NCBI RefSeq assembly: GCF_017498505.1
Contig: NZ_CP071798.1
Location: 1,757,501-1,821,500 of the forward strand
Direction of reading: 5' to 3'
DNA length: 64,000 nucleotides
Source of the DNA: Sporosarcina sp. Te-1
GTDB taxonomy: Bacteria > Bacillota > Bacilli > Bacillales_A > Planococcaceae
In this document: piece after piece, positions 36,174 through 45,807 of the stretch
How positions within the stretch are numbered: the first letter of the stretch is position 1
How the letters are laid out: each line of letters opens with the position of its first letter
Notes under the pieces: model-generated
The model's input: the letters and a program-made list of their open reading frames with translations, nothing else
Told to the model about the DNA's origin: nothing
The model's database searches: none
Made by a program: the position numbers and the translations under genes

Positions 36174-36729
36174 ATGTGCGCTGTATGAGGCGCGGTGCGG
36201 TTGTGAACAATAATACAGCAACGATCGCACAGAGGATGATCGATGGGATCATGTACGATCCGTTGTAGCCGAGGGAATATAACCAGACTGGCTGGTCTCC
36301 AGCGGCTTCCGCAAAAAATATCATGCCTCCGATAAAATGGATAAGATAACGTAATAATCCGCCAATCACCGTTCCAACAACGATTGCCGCAGCCATGGAG
36401 CGTTTTTCATTCGCACGCTTTGCTCTCAGCAACCAGTTTACTGTAACCGCTGCAACTCCGACTAACGTATAGGCGACAAAATAATCCAAAGCGGCTTGAT
36501 AGGCATTTAACACATAGCCGCCAATGACGAGTTGCAGCAGGCCGGACAGGAACCCGGTCAATAAACCGCCAACGATTCCCCAGCGGAACGCCATCAGAAT
36601 AATAGGCAGCATGGATAAGGTGATTGATCCACCTTGGGGCAATTTAAAAAGTGTAATATTGTCTAGAACAAATGACAAAGCCCCTAAAATTGCAACTTCC
36701 AACAATAACTGTAGACGTTTACGATCCAA
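36172..36729 (-). CDS. thiT: Thiamine transporter substrate-binding S component ThiT
   Basis: 185 aa ECF-type S component with six TM helices. The ThiT sequence pattern is visible: ALSFVLDNITLFKLPQGGSITLSMLPIILMAFRWG, then GFLSGLLQLV, and LRYLIHFIGG with YNGSYMIPS, whose Trp/Tyr/His line the thiamine pocket. It needs the shared EcfAA'T module encoded elsewhere. TTG start at 36729 (AGGAGGAG, 9 nt); 18 upstream codons fall in the riboswitch leader. A TPP riboswitch precedes it. Confidence 0.93.
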   Translation of the reverse strand: MDRKRLQLLLEVAILGALSFVLDNITLFKLPQGGSITLSMLPIILMAFRWGIVGGLLTGFLSGLLQLVIGGYVLNAYQAALDYFVAYTLVGVAAVTVNWLLRAKRANEKRSMAAAIVVGTVIGGLLRYLIHFIGGMIFFAEAAGDQPVWLYSLGYNGSYMIPSIILCAIVAVLLFTTAPRLIQRT

Positions 36730-36769
36730 TCTACTTCTCCTCCTCCTAGTTTTGGAGGGATACGGGCAG

Positions 36770-36822
36770 ACAAAAAAAGACATCCCGGATAGAACCGAGA
36801 CATCGAATCATGTCAGTTTCCA
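36770..36822 (-). terminator. Expression platform of the TPP riboswitch
   Basis: Between the aptamer and thiT the minus strand has GACAT, CGG…CCG and GGGATGTC elements that can pair with one another and end in a run of seven T (36772-36778), i.e. a conditional terminator. An alternative GACAT…ATGTC hairpin overlaps it. Confidence 0.65.
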
Positions 36823-36823
36823 T

Positions 36824-36908
36824 CCACATCCCTACGCAAGTATGAACTTACAGGTTCGAAGGGTCAGGACAAAATGTCCACTCTCAGCCAAACGGCCCCC
36901 CTTGTGGT
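36824..36908 (-). promoter_or_regulatory. TPP riboswitch (THI element)
   Basis: On the minus strand the aptamer shows all conserved blocks: ACAAGGGG at P1/P2, GGCTGAGAG, GACCCTTCGAACCTG and TGCGTAGGGATGTGG. Binding of thiamine pyrophosphate should repress thiT transcription via the downstream terminator. Confidence 0.95.
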
Positions 36909-37014
36909 CTTGTAATTCAATTGTCGATATCATTGTATATGATAAATGACTTATAAACAAGATGATTATAAGAAGCGTTTATTCTCTAAGTCTTCTGTTA
37001 ACGGAGGTATTTCC

Positions 37015-37356
37015 ATGGATAATAGTAAAATTCTTTCAGCCCTATGCTATTTCAGTATCTTTTTCTCTCCCCTTTTGCTGCCGGTCATCGTCTATTTTGT
37101 TACGAATGACCATGAAGTGAAAACACATGCGAAACGTTCACTGATTTCCCATTTGGCTCCTGTCGTCGTTTTGATCGCCGGGTTCTTTATCCTGTCGCTT
37201 TCTCTAGTTTCTTTCGAGACTCGATTAGCGGGCTTAATGACCGGCCAGTTCAATTTTTGGAGCCTGGCCCCATTTCTCTTCATGGCGGTTTACGGCGTCC
37301 TATCGCTTGTCATTATCGTTTGGAACGTCTACCAAGGGGTAAAGGTGCTGAGATAA
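37015..37356 (+). CDS. DUF4870 family membrane protein
   Basis: 113 aa with three or four hydrophobic segments; the N-terminal ILSALCYFSIFFSPLLLPVIVYFVTN and the conserved HAKRSLISHL at the second helix fit DUF4870. Start at 37015 (ACGGAGG, 8 nt). Function unknown. It is followed after 106 nt by mapB on the same strand. Confidence 0.82.
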   Translation: MDNSKILSALCYFSIFFSPLLLPVIVYFVTNDHEVKTHAKRSLISHLAPVVVLIAGFFILSLSLVSFETRLAGLMTGQFNFWSLAPFLFMAVYGVLSLVIIVWNVYQGVKVLR

Positions 37357-37438
37357 GGCAGCTTCAGTTGCATACAATAAAAGAAGCATCATCGCTTTGC
37401 GAATTCCGTTCGTATGATATAGTATTGGATGGAAGTAA

Positions 37439-38209
<771 letters not shown>

Positions 38210-38213
38210 TGAG

Positions 38214-38239
38214 GAGACCGACATCGCTCGGTCTTTTTT
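38214..38239 (+). terminator. Terminator of mapB
   Basis: GACCGA / TCGGTC stem with a CATCGC loop followed by TTTTTT. Confidence 0.85.
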
Positions 38240-38290
38240 ATTTTTGCCATGTGAGAAAAGGAAGAACTTTTGCGGAATGATCAATTGATA

Positions 38291-38635
38291 CGAGCGGTAG
38301 AAATCGTATACGAGCGGTTGCTGGTTTTTTCGGGCGGTTCAAATATTATACGAGCAGTTAGCGACTTTTTCGAGCGGTTCAAATATTATACGAGCAGTTA
38401 GCGACTTTTTTGAGCGGTTTAAAAAATATATGAGCCGTTGCCAGCCTTTATTGAGCGAATCAAAATACGAGCGGTAGCCGGTTTTTTCGAGCGGTTCAAT
38501 AATTATATGAGCAGTTAACAACTTTTTCGAGCGGTTTAAAAAATATACGAGCGGTTGTCGGCCTTTATTGAGCGAATCAAAATACGAGCGATACAAATCG
38601 TATATGAGCGGTTCAAATAATATACGAGCGGTTCA
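38291..38635. repeat. 18-copy GAGCGGTT array with 20-bp period and 117-bp higher-order unit
   Basis: GAGC starts occur at 38292, 38312, 38332 (GGGC), 38352, 38372, 38392, 38412, 38432, 38453, 38469, 38489, 38509, 38529, 38549, 38570, 38586, 38606 and 38626. Spacings are 20 bp except two 21+16 pairs. Eight copies are exactly GAGCGGTT; others are GAGCAGTT, GAGCCGTT, GAGCGGTA, GAGCGATA or GAGCGAAT. Spacers are AT-rich, alternating between AAATA(T)TATAC-like and CTTTTTC-like types. Segment 38352-38468 repeats as 38469-38585, a 117-bp unit of six motifs. The array fills the gap between two converging transcription units. The rest of 38240-38737 holds only terminators. Function unknown. Confidence 0.9.
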
Positions 38636-38699
38636 CCTGTTGAAGCTTGATCCATGCAAGCACAAGTTTACAATCTTTTCTTTTCACAAGCTAAATACA

Positions 38700-38733
38700 A
38701 AAAAGAGGAGACCCTCTATGGTCTCCTCTCCTT
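38700..38733 (-). terminator. Terminator of DEAD-box helicase gene
   Basis: AGAGGAGACC / GGTCTCCTCT stem with an ATAGAG loop and T6 on the minus strand. Confidence 0.9.
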
Positions 38734-38737
38734 CCAA

Positions 38738-39922
38738 TTACTTTCGTTTTTTCTTGTCTTGCCCTTTACCTGGTTTCGTCGTTTGTTTTGATGGCTGGGT
38801 TTTAGTCTTGGCGTTCCCTTCCATCAGCTTTCCTTGATACCAGATTTTTTGAACGGGCTTGAATTCCTTCGCGAGTTTGCGGTAGTCCTTTTCTTCCGGA
38901 TATGAAAGCAAGGTGAGGACTTCTCCGTCTTGTCCAGCGCGGCCTGTTCGGCCAGAACGGTGCAAGTATTGCTCGATTGTGTGCGGCACGTCGACGTGGA
39001 TGACGTGAGTCAATCCGTCGATGTCCAGTCCCCTGGCAGCCAGGTCCGTAGCGATGAGAATATGGATCTCGCCTTTACGGAACCGTTCCAATGTTTCTTG
39101 CCGTTCAAATTTGCGCATATCCGAATAAAGGACGGCGATGGGGGCTTCATTATATTGCAGTTTGATTTCCTTCATACGGAGTTGGTCTACATTATTCATG
39201 AAAGCCAGTGCATGAATCCCTTCTAAATGGGAGAGTCCACGCAGCAGGTCTGTTTTGGCGCGGGCATCTGTTTTGATGAAGGAGTGGACGACATTCCCTG
39301 TCAGTGGCATATCTTTAATCGATACCTGTAAACGGATTGGATCGTCCATCAGTTTTTTTGCTACGATTTCGATCTCATCCGTAATCGTTGCGGAGACTAC
39401 GATGACATGCCGATTCGGACTGGAAGCTTCAATGAGATTTTTGACAATGACCCGGTAATCTCTTGAGAGCAGTTGGTCCCCTTCATCTAGCACAATGTAT
39501 TCAATATCACTCATCTTCAACCGTTTGGCTTTCACAAGTTCGACGAGACGGCCTGGTGTGCCGACTACAATCGTCGGTTTCTTTTTCAAACGCTCGATTT
39601 GTCGCTGCATGTTTGCGCCGCCAATCAATTGCGTCACCGTCATATCTGTCCCTTCCACCCAGTCTCGAATGACATTGACAATTTGGATGGCCAGTTCCTG
39701 GGATGGTGCCATAATGAGGGCTTGCGTCCGTTGTTTCGAGCCGTCCACTTGCTGCAGGATCGGCAGCACATAAGCGAGTGTCTTTCCGGTTCCCGTCGGC
39801 GATTCGGCAACAATATCTTTTCCATCCAACATTTCAGGTATCATCTGATTTTGAATGGGTGTTGCCTCCGCAAATTTCCATTTTCTTTTGATTTCATCGT
39901 CCATTCTATCTAAAAAGGACAT
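38738..39922 (-). CDS. DEAD-box ATP-dependent RNA helicase
   Basis: 394 aa two-domain helicase. Q-motif region FAEATPIQNQMIP, Walker A SPTGTGKT near residue 46, TPGRL, motif II as DEGD (VLDEGDQLL), SAT, then the C-terminal RecA domain with ATDLAARGLDI and HRSGRTGRAG. A Lys-rich tail (KGQDKKKRK) probably binds RNA. Motif II reads DEGD rather than DEAD. Start at 39922 (GGGG 6 nt upstream); an ATG two codons earlier overlaps the SD. It resembles the short B. subtilis helicases such as YfmL, but I would not assign a symbol. Confidence 0.92.
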   Translation of the reverse strand: MSFLDRMDDEIKRKWKFAEATPIQNQMIPEMLDGKDIVAESPTGTGKTLAYVLPILQQVDGSKQRTQALIMAPSQELAIQIVNVIRDWVEGTDMTVTQLIGGANMQRQIERLKKKPTIVVGTPGRLVELVKAKRLKMSDIEYIVLDEGDQLLSRDYRVIVKNLIEASSPNRHVIVVSATITDEIEIVAKKLMDDPIRLQVSIKDMPLTGNVVHSFIKTDARAKTDLLRGLSHLEGIHALAFMNNVDQLRMKEIKLQYNEAPIAVLYSDMRKFERQETLERFRKGEIHILIATDLAARGLDIDGLTHVIHVDVPHTIEQYLHRSGRTGRAGQDGEVLTLLSYPEEKDYRKLAKEFKPVQKIWYQGKLMEGNAKTKTQPSKQTTKPGKGQDKKKRK

Positions 39923-39981
39923 GTGCATCCCCGCTTTCCAATATTCCTCTTAGTTAATAATGGACTTGATTTGATTTCTTT

Positions 39982-41469
39982 TCAACTACTTTCCTTACTG
40001 GATAGTGCTTTTATTTCACTCGGCCTCATTCTCCCCTGAACCTTTTGTTCATAGGCATAGGCGTAGCCAATCAAATCATATTCTGAAAAGGCCGGTCCGC
40101 AAAATGTGATGCAGAACGGTTCGCCTTTTTCAGTGTAAGAAGAAGGCACCGTAATAGCGGGATAACCGGCCGCTGCACTGAAGCTGCATCCGTGATCCTG
40201 CGGGAGGACAAGTACATCGATTTCATTTTCAGCTAATGCTTTATCCAGCGCGGTCTCTTTCGCTAAATGCCGATTACGTAAAAGTGCTTCCAAGTAAGCG
40301 GGCTCGGTTAGCGTTCCACTCGTCCGGTCCACTTTCTCCAACATCACTTGCCCAAATCGGAGTGTCTCGTCTGGGTGATTTGTATTATATTCAATAATAT
40401 CGCTTAATGACCGAATCTTATTCGTTTCCGGCGTTCGGGACAAATATTGGTTCAGGGCTGCCTTGAACTCATAAAGGAGGACATCGTAACCCAAATCATC
40501 TTCCATCGCCCCCAAATCAATGTCGTCTTTAATCACAGCACCCGCCTGACTCAATTGTTCCAATGCCTGATTGAACAAATCAGTTTGCTCTGAAGAGATT
40601 TCGCGTTCAAAGATTTTCCGCGGTATTCCAATACGCACGTCCTTCAACGCATCCTTTTGCAAAGCGGACAGCCAGTCTACCTGCTGGAAGCGCACTGCCG
40701 TTCTAGTGATCGGGTCTGCTTCATCATAGCCAATCATGATGCCAAACGTGATGGCGGCATCCTCGACAGTCCTTGCCATTGGTCCAGCTGTATCTTGCGT
40801 AAATGACAGTGGAATAATGCCAGAGCGGCTGATCATTCCTACGGTTGGCTTAAGTCCGACTAATGCATTTTGTGCAGACGGATTAATGATCGATCCGGAC
40901 GTCTCCGTGCCAATTGCAACCGCCGCCATATTTTCAGCGATTGCCGCGGCTGAACCGGAACTGGAACCGCCCACATCAAACGGTCCGTATGGATTGACCA
41001 CTTGCCCGCCCCGTGAACTCCACCCGTTTGTCATGCGGTCCGACATGAAATTCGCCCATTCGGTCATATTCGTTTTGCCGAGAATGACGGCACCCGCTTG
41101 ACGCAGCTTGCATACTAAAAACGCATCCTCAGCCGCGTAGAAATCTTGCATGGCCAAAGATCCGCAGCTTGTGTGCATTCCACCTGCCGTATTCATATTA
41201 TCTTTCAATAAAATAGGAATTCCATGAAGAAGGGATCGAGCCCCCTTCTCTTTCCTTTCTTCATCCAACGCACACGCTGTTTGCAGGGCCTGGGGATTGA
41301 TCTCCAATACGGCCTTCAGTTCTTTGTTTTTTCGACGTATGGCATCCAAGTAAAGCAGTGTCAGTTCTTCTGATGTCAATTGCCCTTCATCCATTTTAGT
41401 TTGCATATCCCGGATTGTGGCTTCGTCGAGCCATTCCTTGCTAAGCTGTTGCAATGTTTCATTTAACAT
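39982..41469 (-). CDS. Amidase-signature family enzyme
   Basis: 495 aa Ser-Ser-Lys hydrolase. The catalytic Lys is in GIPILLKDNMNT, and the Gly/Ser-rich signature with both Ser is GGSSSGSAAAIAENMAAVAIGTETSGSI. The C-terminal part has VLPQDHGCSFSAAAGYPAITVPS. Size fits stand-alone amidases rather than GatA, and no gatC/gatB is nearby. ATG at 41469 with GGGGTG 5 nt upstream. It follows the FbpA-like gene by 22 nt and may be co-transcribed. The amide substrate is unknown. Confidence 0.9.
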   Translation of the reverse strand: MLNETLQQLSKEWLDEATIRDMQTKMDEGQLTSEELTLLYLDAIRRKNKELKAVLEINPQALQTACALDEERKEKGARSLLHGIPILLKDNMNTAGGMHTSCGSLAMQDFYAAEDAFLVCKLRQAGAVILGKTNMTEWANFMSDRMTNGWSSRGGQVVNPYGPFDVGGSSSGSAAAIAENMAAVAIGTETSGSIINPSAQNALVGLKPTVGMISRSGIIPLSFTQDTAGPMARTVEDAAITFGIMIGYDEADPITRTAVRFQQVDWLSALQKDALKDVRIGIPRKIFEREISSEQTDLFNQALEQLSQAGAVIKDDIDLGAMEDDLGYDVLLYEFKAALNQYLSRTPETNKIRSLSDIIEYNTNHPDETLRFGQVMLEKVDRTSGTLTEPAYLEALLRNRHLAKETALDKALAENEIDVLVLPQDHGCSFSAAAGYPAITVPSSYTEKGEPFCITFCGPAFSEYDLIGYAYAYEQKVQGRMRPSEIKALSSKESS

Positions 41470-41491
41470 TCCTTCACCCCGAACCCCTCAA

Positions 41492-41647
41492 TTAGTGATT
41501 TACTTTCTTCATATATTGTTTCATCAATTCATATAGGGATAATTCATATAACTGCTTGCCATTCACTTTGAATATACCATTATCGACTAATGTATCAATG
41601 ATTTTATCACGTTTCCTGTCAAAATGAATGTCTTCTATCTTTCTCAT
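41492..41647 (-). CDS. Fur-regulated basic protein A (FbpA) family small protein
   Basis: 51 aa, too short for the usual size cut-off. The sequence RDKIIDTLVDNG, then GKQLYELSLYELMKQYM, fits the FbpA family pattern (IDxLIxxGIYK…QLYELTLxELExEY). In B. subtilis FbpA is a small basic protein induced in iron limitation, thought to help the FsrA iron-sparing RNA. ATG at 41647 has AGGAGG 10 nt upstream. No convincing Fur box was found upstream, so iron control is not shown. Another SD (AAAGGAGG) lies further upstream with an in-frame ATA after it. Confidence 0.75.
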   Translation of the reverse strand: MRKIEDIHFDRKRDKIIDTLVDNGIFKVNGKQLYELSLYELMKQYMKKVNH

Positions 41648-41764
41648 CTTGCTTTTTCCTCCTAACAAATCTGCCCTTATGTAATTCCTCCTTTACTATT
41701 CTTGTAAACCTTTTCAATGGTTCATATAATAGAAAGAATTTAAAATATATTCATTCAAAACTAT

Positions 41765-41790
41765 TCAATATTAGGTAAATAGTGCGATAT
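41765..41790 (+). promoter_or_regulatory. Possible SigD promoter of the chemoreceptor gene
   Basis: TCAA, 14 nt, then TGCGATAT: partial match to TAAA-N15-GCCGATAT, 48 nt upstream of the ATG. Weak on its own; chemoreceptor genes of B. subtilis are SigD-dependent. Confidence 0.35.
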
Positions 41791-41837
41791 ATAAAGTATA
41801 GACCTAAATATGTATGATTCAGGAAGGAGTTGGGAAC

Positions 41838-43571
41838 ATGAAGCATTCCGTCCGCAATAAATTAGTCGCATTAGGAGCACTCGTCATCTTACTCCCCTTA
41901 CTCGGGGTCGGCATTGTCAACTATGTCATTGCAAAACAAGAACTCGACCAGGTAGGCCGTCTTGGTTTAGAAAATGGGACATACGCTATTCTCGATTTAA
42001 TCAGCATTTTGGACAACAATGTAAAGAATGGCAATCTTACATTGGAAGAAGCACAAGAGATAGCAAGGGAAAAAATAATCGGAAAAAGGAATAGTGCGGG
42101 CAATCGTTCCATTACGAATCCTGCGAAATATGGAGAGAACTTTTATTTTTATGCCATCACAAAAGACGGCTACCTGGAAGCACATCCAAGTATGGAAGGG
42201 GATACTATCTTTGATTATCAGACAGACGATGGCCGTTATTTCATTAGAGAGGTCATTGAGAAAGCACAGGATGGTGGAGGGTTTGTAAAATATGATTGGC
42301 CAACTCCGTCTAATCCTGATATCACAGCTCCCAAAATCACCTACAGTCTAGTTGATCCGCATTGGGGATGGATCATTGCGGCGGGCACCTATGAAATGGA
42401 TTTTAATACAGGTGCACAGAAGGTTCTTTATTTTACATTTGCTACAATCCTGATTGCATTGATCATCGGAATCGGACTATTTTGGTTCTTTTCAGGAAGA
42501 ATGACCAGATACATAAGAAAAATCATGTATATGACTTTCAATATAGCGGAAGGTAAGTTGTCCGGTCCGCCTATTCCGTTGCAAACAACAGATGAACTCG
42601 GCATTCTGGCTTCTAACGTGAACAACATGAAAGAAAGCCTGAACGAAATGGTCGGCCATACGCGTGATTCATCCACAAAAATGCGAAGCTCTTCCGAGAT
42701 GTTGAGCGCCATAACTGAAGAGACAACAGCAGCAGCAGATGAAATCCACCATGCCATCAAAGAGATTTCAAAGGGAGCCATTGTTCAGTCGGAAGAAGCG
42801 GATACTGCCATAGGTAAAGTCGAACATTTATCAGACTTGATCAACCAAACAACAACCCGTTATGCTCAAATCCTGTCGGAAATGAACGATATGACGATAC
42901 TGCAAAGAAGCGGCATGGAACGAGTTGACCATTTAGGAAAGAACTCGGCTTCATTCCGCAATGAGATTGATGGATTACAGCACAATTTCATCCAATTGGC
43001 AAGACGAATGAATGAAATCCAAGCAATCGTTCAAACCATTACTGCTATATCGGAACAAACCAATTTACTTGCGCTGAATGCCAGCATTGAAGCCGCAAGA
43101 GCAGGGGAACACGGCAAAGGCTTTGCCGTCGTTGCGAATGAAGTGAAGAAACTGTCGGAAGAAACGAATGCTGCGACCAACCGGGTGCGGGATTTACTGT
43201 CCCACATCAAGAAGGATACGGTATCGGCCGAGCAGCAAATGGAACAAACGTTGACGTTGGCAACAGGTCAAGCGCATCTTATCGTTGAGACAAAATATGC
43301 CTTTGATACGTTGTCGACCTCCATCCACGGCATATCCTCCTTGTTGTCGGCAATGGAACAAGATATGAACACCATGGATGCCAACCGGCAAATTGTCGTC
43401 CAAGCGATTTCTCAAATTGCATCGGTGGCAGCCCAGTCCGCAGCTGCCACCGAAGAGATCAACGCTTCCGTGGATGAACAGAAAAACGCGATTGAAACCA
43501 TCATGCACTCTTCCTTGGATTTGCATACCGAGGCGGAGCGGATGCATGAGCTGGTTCAACGGTTCACCTAA
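41838..43571 (+). CDS. Methyl-accepting chemotaxis protein with Cache sensor domain
   Basis: 577 aa receptor. TM1 is [23 protein letters not shown]; the extracellular single Cache domain (about 35-195) has [34 protein letters not shown] and [14 protein letters not shown], the sCache_2 pattern. TM2 is near 200-222, then HAMP, then the methylation/signalling coiled coil with the hairpin [39 protein letters not shown]. Cache_2 receptors often sense small carboxylates; the ligand is not readable. Start at 41838 (AAGGAG, 8 nt). Confidence 0.94.
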   Translation: MKHSVRNKLVALGALVILLPLLGVGIVNYVIAKQELDQVGRLGLENGTYAILDLISILDNNVKNGNLTLEEAQEIAREKIIGKRNSAGNRSITNPAKYGENFYFYAITKDGYLEAHPSMEGDTIFDYQTDDGRYFIREVIEKAQDGGGFVKYDWPTPSNPDITAPKITYSLVDPHWGWIIAAGTYEMDFNTGAQKVLYFTFATILIALIIGIGLFWFFSGRMTRYIRKIMYMTFNIAEGKLSGPPIPLQTTDELGILASNVNNMKESLNEMVGHTRDSSTKMRSSSEMLSAITEETTAAADEIHHAIKEISKGAIVQSEEADTAIGKVEHLSDLINQTTTRYAQILSEMNDMTILQRSGMERVDHLGKNSASFRNEIDGLQHNFIQLARRMNEIQAIVQTITAISEQTNLLALNASIEAARAGEHGKGFAVVANEVKKLSEETNAATNRVRDLLSHIKKDTVSAEQQMEQTLTLATGQAHLIVETKYAFDTLSTSIHGISSLLSAMEQDMNTMDANRQIVVQAISQIASVAAQSAAATEEINASVDEQKNAIETIMHSSLDLHTEAERMHELVQRFT

Positions 43572-43575
43572 AGTT

Positions 43576-43618
43576 GAAAAATCCTCCTGCCCGCGCGAGC
43601 GAGTAGGAGGATTTTTGT
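43576..43618. terminator. Bidirectional terminator between chemoreceptor and ATP-grasp genes
   Basis: AAAATCCTCCT / AGGAGGATTTTT stem with a GC-rich loop; T-run on the plus side, A-run on the minus side. Confidence 0.88.
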
Positions 43619-44833
43619 TTACCACATATTATTCTTGTATTTTTTATAGTAATTCACCTGACGCATAAACAAATACAATTTCCGCTTAAAACTCTTGTCA
43701 TGCTTATAGAATAAAGGATTCGCATACTTGCCTTGCCGGAGCAGCTCTTTAATTTCATCCCGGACATTTGGGTTATTAACGAACTTGCGCAACACAATCT
43801 TCGGCACGACAGTAAATAGGAATTTCTCCTTTAACAATGTGAGTGGTTTTGTTTTTCCATAGATCAAGTCATCGACGAAGTTCCGTGCCAAATTATGACC
43901 GCAGGATGTGATGTAATAGCTGGAACGTCCTTGGCGGATATTCACTTCAAATACTTTAAACTTCCCGTCCCTATGATCATATTTCAAATCAAAATTCGCA
44001 TAGCCCACATAATCAAGAGCCTCCAGGAAACCTTTCAACTTCAGCATCATCTCCTCGTTATAACGGGTAATGACGGATGTGTAATTGCCGATCGCCGTCA
44101 AAGTATGCTCCTGCAGGACGACTTGTCCAAACGTGATCAATTCCGTATTGCCTTTGCTATTTATGTAGAAAACCGAATCCCACATATACGTATCATCGCC
44201 AGGAATAAAATCTTGGATGATGAGATCCTCTGTATAGCCACTCGCTTTTATCGTTTGGATGACGTCTTGAATTTCCTCATAGGAATCCACTTTGTACACT
44301 TTTTGCATTCCCGGAAACGGATTTTTATAATAGAGAACTCCATTGCTCGGTTTAATGATAACAGGGAACATCACTTCTTCTTCAAAAGGCTTGTCTTCTG
44401 AGCAAGAGTGAAAATAAGTTGCCGGCGTATCGATGCCATGCCCCGCGCAAAGCTGGTAAAAGTTCTTCTTTACGAGCAATTGATTCATCAGATCTTCATG
44501 AATGTAATTAAACACAAAGTCTTCCCGAAGTGCATCTTGATTTTCGATGATCATCCGGACATATAAATCATTCGTGCCGATCAGAATCATCTTTTTTTCA
44601 GGTTGCCGATACTTTGCCGCCACTTCCTTTAAAAAACGGACGAATACTTCCCTTTCGCCAAATTGCGCATTGTATTCGATCACTTTGGGGATTGTGCTCA
44701 AATTCGTGAAAGAAAGGGGTTCCTTGCCGACTAGTATCGGATGGATGCCATACTCTTCATGAAAAGAGATAGCCATGTTATATGCATTTATATCTGTTCC
44801 GATGATGATCGGAATAAAAGGATGGTTTGTCAT
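43619..44833 (-). CDS. ATP-grasp carboxylate-amine ligase family protein
   Basis: 404 aa. An N-terminal Rossmann-like part (FIPIIIGTDINAYNMAISFHEEYGI) is followed by an ATP-grasp domain: VIIKPSNGVLYYK (ATP lysine), LIIQDFIPGDDTYMW, and metal residues in YANFDLKYDHRDGKFKVFEVNIRQGRSSYY. The C-terminal 60 residues are basic. The layout resembles D-aspartate ligase-like carboxylate-amine ligases, some of which modify peptidoglycan cross-bridges. Sporosarcina and relatives often carry a D-Asp or D-Glu in the cross-bridge, so that role is plausible but unproven. Start at 44833 (GGAGGG). Confidence 0.85.
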   Translation of the reverse strand: MTNHPFIPIIIGTDINAYNMAISFHEEYGIHPILVGKEPLSFTNLSTIPKVIEYNAQFGEREVFVRFLKEVAAKYRQPEKKMILIGTNDLYVRMIIENQDALREDFVFNYIHEDLMNQLLVKKNFYQLCAGHGIDTPATYFHSCSEDKPFEEEVMFPVIIKPSNGVLYYKNPFPGMQKVYKVDSYEEIQDVIQTIKASGYTEDLIIQDFIPGDDTYMWDSVFYINSKGNTELITFGQVVLQEHTLTAIGNYTSVITRYNEEMMLKLKGFLEALDYVGYANFDLKYDHRDGKFKVFEVNIRQGRSSYYITSCGHNLARNFVDDLIYGKTKPLTLLKEKFLFTVVPKIVLRKFVNNPNVRDEIKELLRQGKYANPLFYKHDKSFKRKLYLFMRQVNYYKKYKNNMW

Positions 44834-44964
44834 GGTTGCCCTCCAGCTAACTATTGTCTTTTTAAGTGTAGGGTTCCTTATTTCCGATGTCAATATTTAG
44901 CGGGGTCAATGGGAAGATGGTGCTAATAGACTTCCTATGCCAATTCACAGCCGTTTTGCCTTGC

Positions 44965-45657
44965 CTACATCCGTATGCTCGCTTCCTTTTTGAGAGCCTG
45001 CCATGGAAGGACAGCAGGAGGAAGAGATTCAAAACAGAGCTGTTCTTTCGTTGTCGGATGCGGGAATTCCAGGCGGTGTGCCCATAAGGCAAGCTGCTCA
45101 CCTGGCCGGTTGAGCCCCTTCCCGTACTTTTGATCCCCATACAGCGGCGTTCCGTTTTCCGCCAATTGCACACGGATTTGATGCGACCTTCCCGTTTGGA
45201 GGGTTACAGCAACTAAACTATGATCTGCTGTTTGGTCTATCACTTTGTAATCGAGGATCGCCCGCTTGGCGCCTTCACTTTTGGAACCTACAACATGGAC
45301 CTTATTCTTTCGCGAATCTTTCCATAAGAAATGCTCCAATGTGGCTTGACGCTTGGAAGGTTTTCCACGAACAACTGCCAAGTACTCTCTTCTCATGTTC
45401 CCTTTTCGTAACACATCCGCTAAACGAGAGGCTGCTTTGGATGTTTTGGCGAATACCATCACCCCTCCTACCGGCCGGTCGAGACGATGCACCAGGCCAA
45501 GAAACACATTGCCTTGTTTTTGGTACCGCCTTTTCAGATCGTCTTTTAATAACGTTAACAAATCGGCATCTCCACTCGCATCTTCCTGCACAGGCACATT
45601 TACCGGCTTCTCTACAACAAGTAAATGATTGTCTTCATATAAAATGTGTATGTGCAT
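44965..45657 (-). CDS. RluA-family RNA pseudouridine synthase
   Basis: 230 aa. The catalytic Asp is in GLVHRLDRPVGGVMVFAKT, and the family's ILYEDNHLLVVEKPVNVPVQ and LQTGRSHQIRVQLAENGTPLYGD are present. No N-terminal S4 domain, as in the short RluA/YjbO-like enzymes. ATG at 45657; no strong SD was seen. The RNA target (rRNA or tRNA) cannot be told. Confidence 0.92.
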   Translation of the reverse strand: MHIHILYEDNHLLVVEKPVNVPVQEDASGDADLLTLLKDDLKRRYQKQGNVFLGLVHRLDRPVGGVMVFAKTSKAASRLADVLRKGNMRREYLAVVRGKPSKRQATLEHFLWKDSRKNKVHVVGSKSEGAKRAILDYKVIDQTADHSLVAVTLQTGRSHQIRVQLAENGTPLYGDQKYGKGLNRPGEQLALWAHRLEFPHPTTKEQLCFESLPPAVLPWQALKKEASIRM

Positions 45658-45774
45658 TTCGCTCTGCCCCTCTTCTGCCCAGTGTCGGGAAAATCGATTG
45701 TAAATCGTTTGTAATCATTGTAAATCTCCTCCATTCGTGTACAGTATACTATAGCTCTATTATTTTTGGGCATA

Positions 45775-45806
45775 AAAAAAGAGATTGCAATTATTAGCAA
45801 TCTCCC
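45775..45806 (-). terminator. Terminator of the secreted hypothetical gene
   Basis: AGATTGC / GCAATCT stem with an AT-rich loop; T7 follows on the minus strand, starting 3 nt after the stop codon at 45808. Confidence 0.82.
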
Positions 45807-45807
45807 A

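Noticed and set aside
38339..38596. 85-codon minus-strand frame translating the repeat array
   Set aside because: It exists because the 117-bp unit is a multiple of three and lacks stops. It has no ribosome site and its residue repeats mirror the DNA repeat.
38291..38635. CRISPR array
   Set aside because: Repeats are about 8 bp with 12-bp spacers, the spacers are themselves related, and no cas genes are present.
41648..41680. AUA start codon for the FbpA-like gene
   Set aside because: ATA initiation is very rare and the ATG at 41647 has its own AGGAGG. Kept only as a note.
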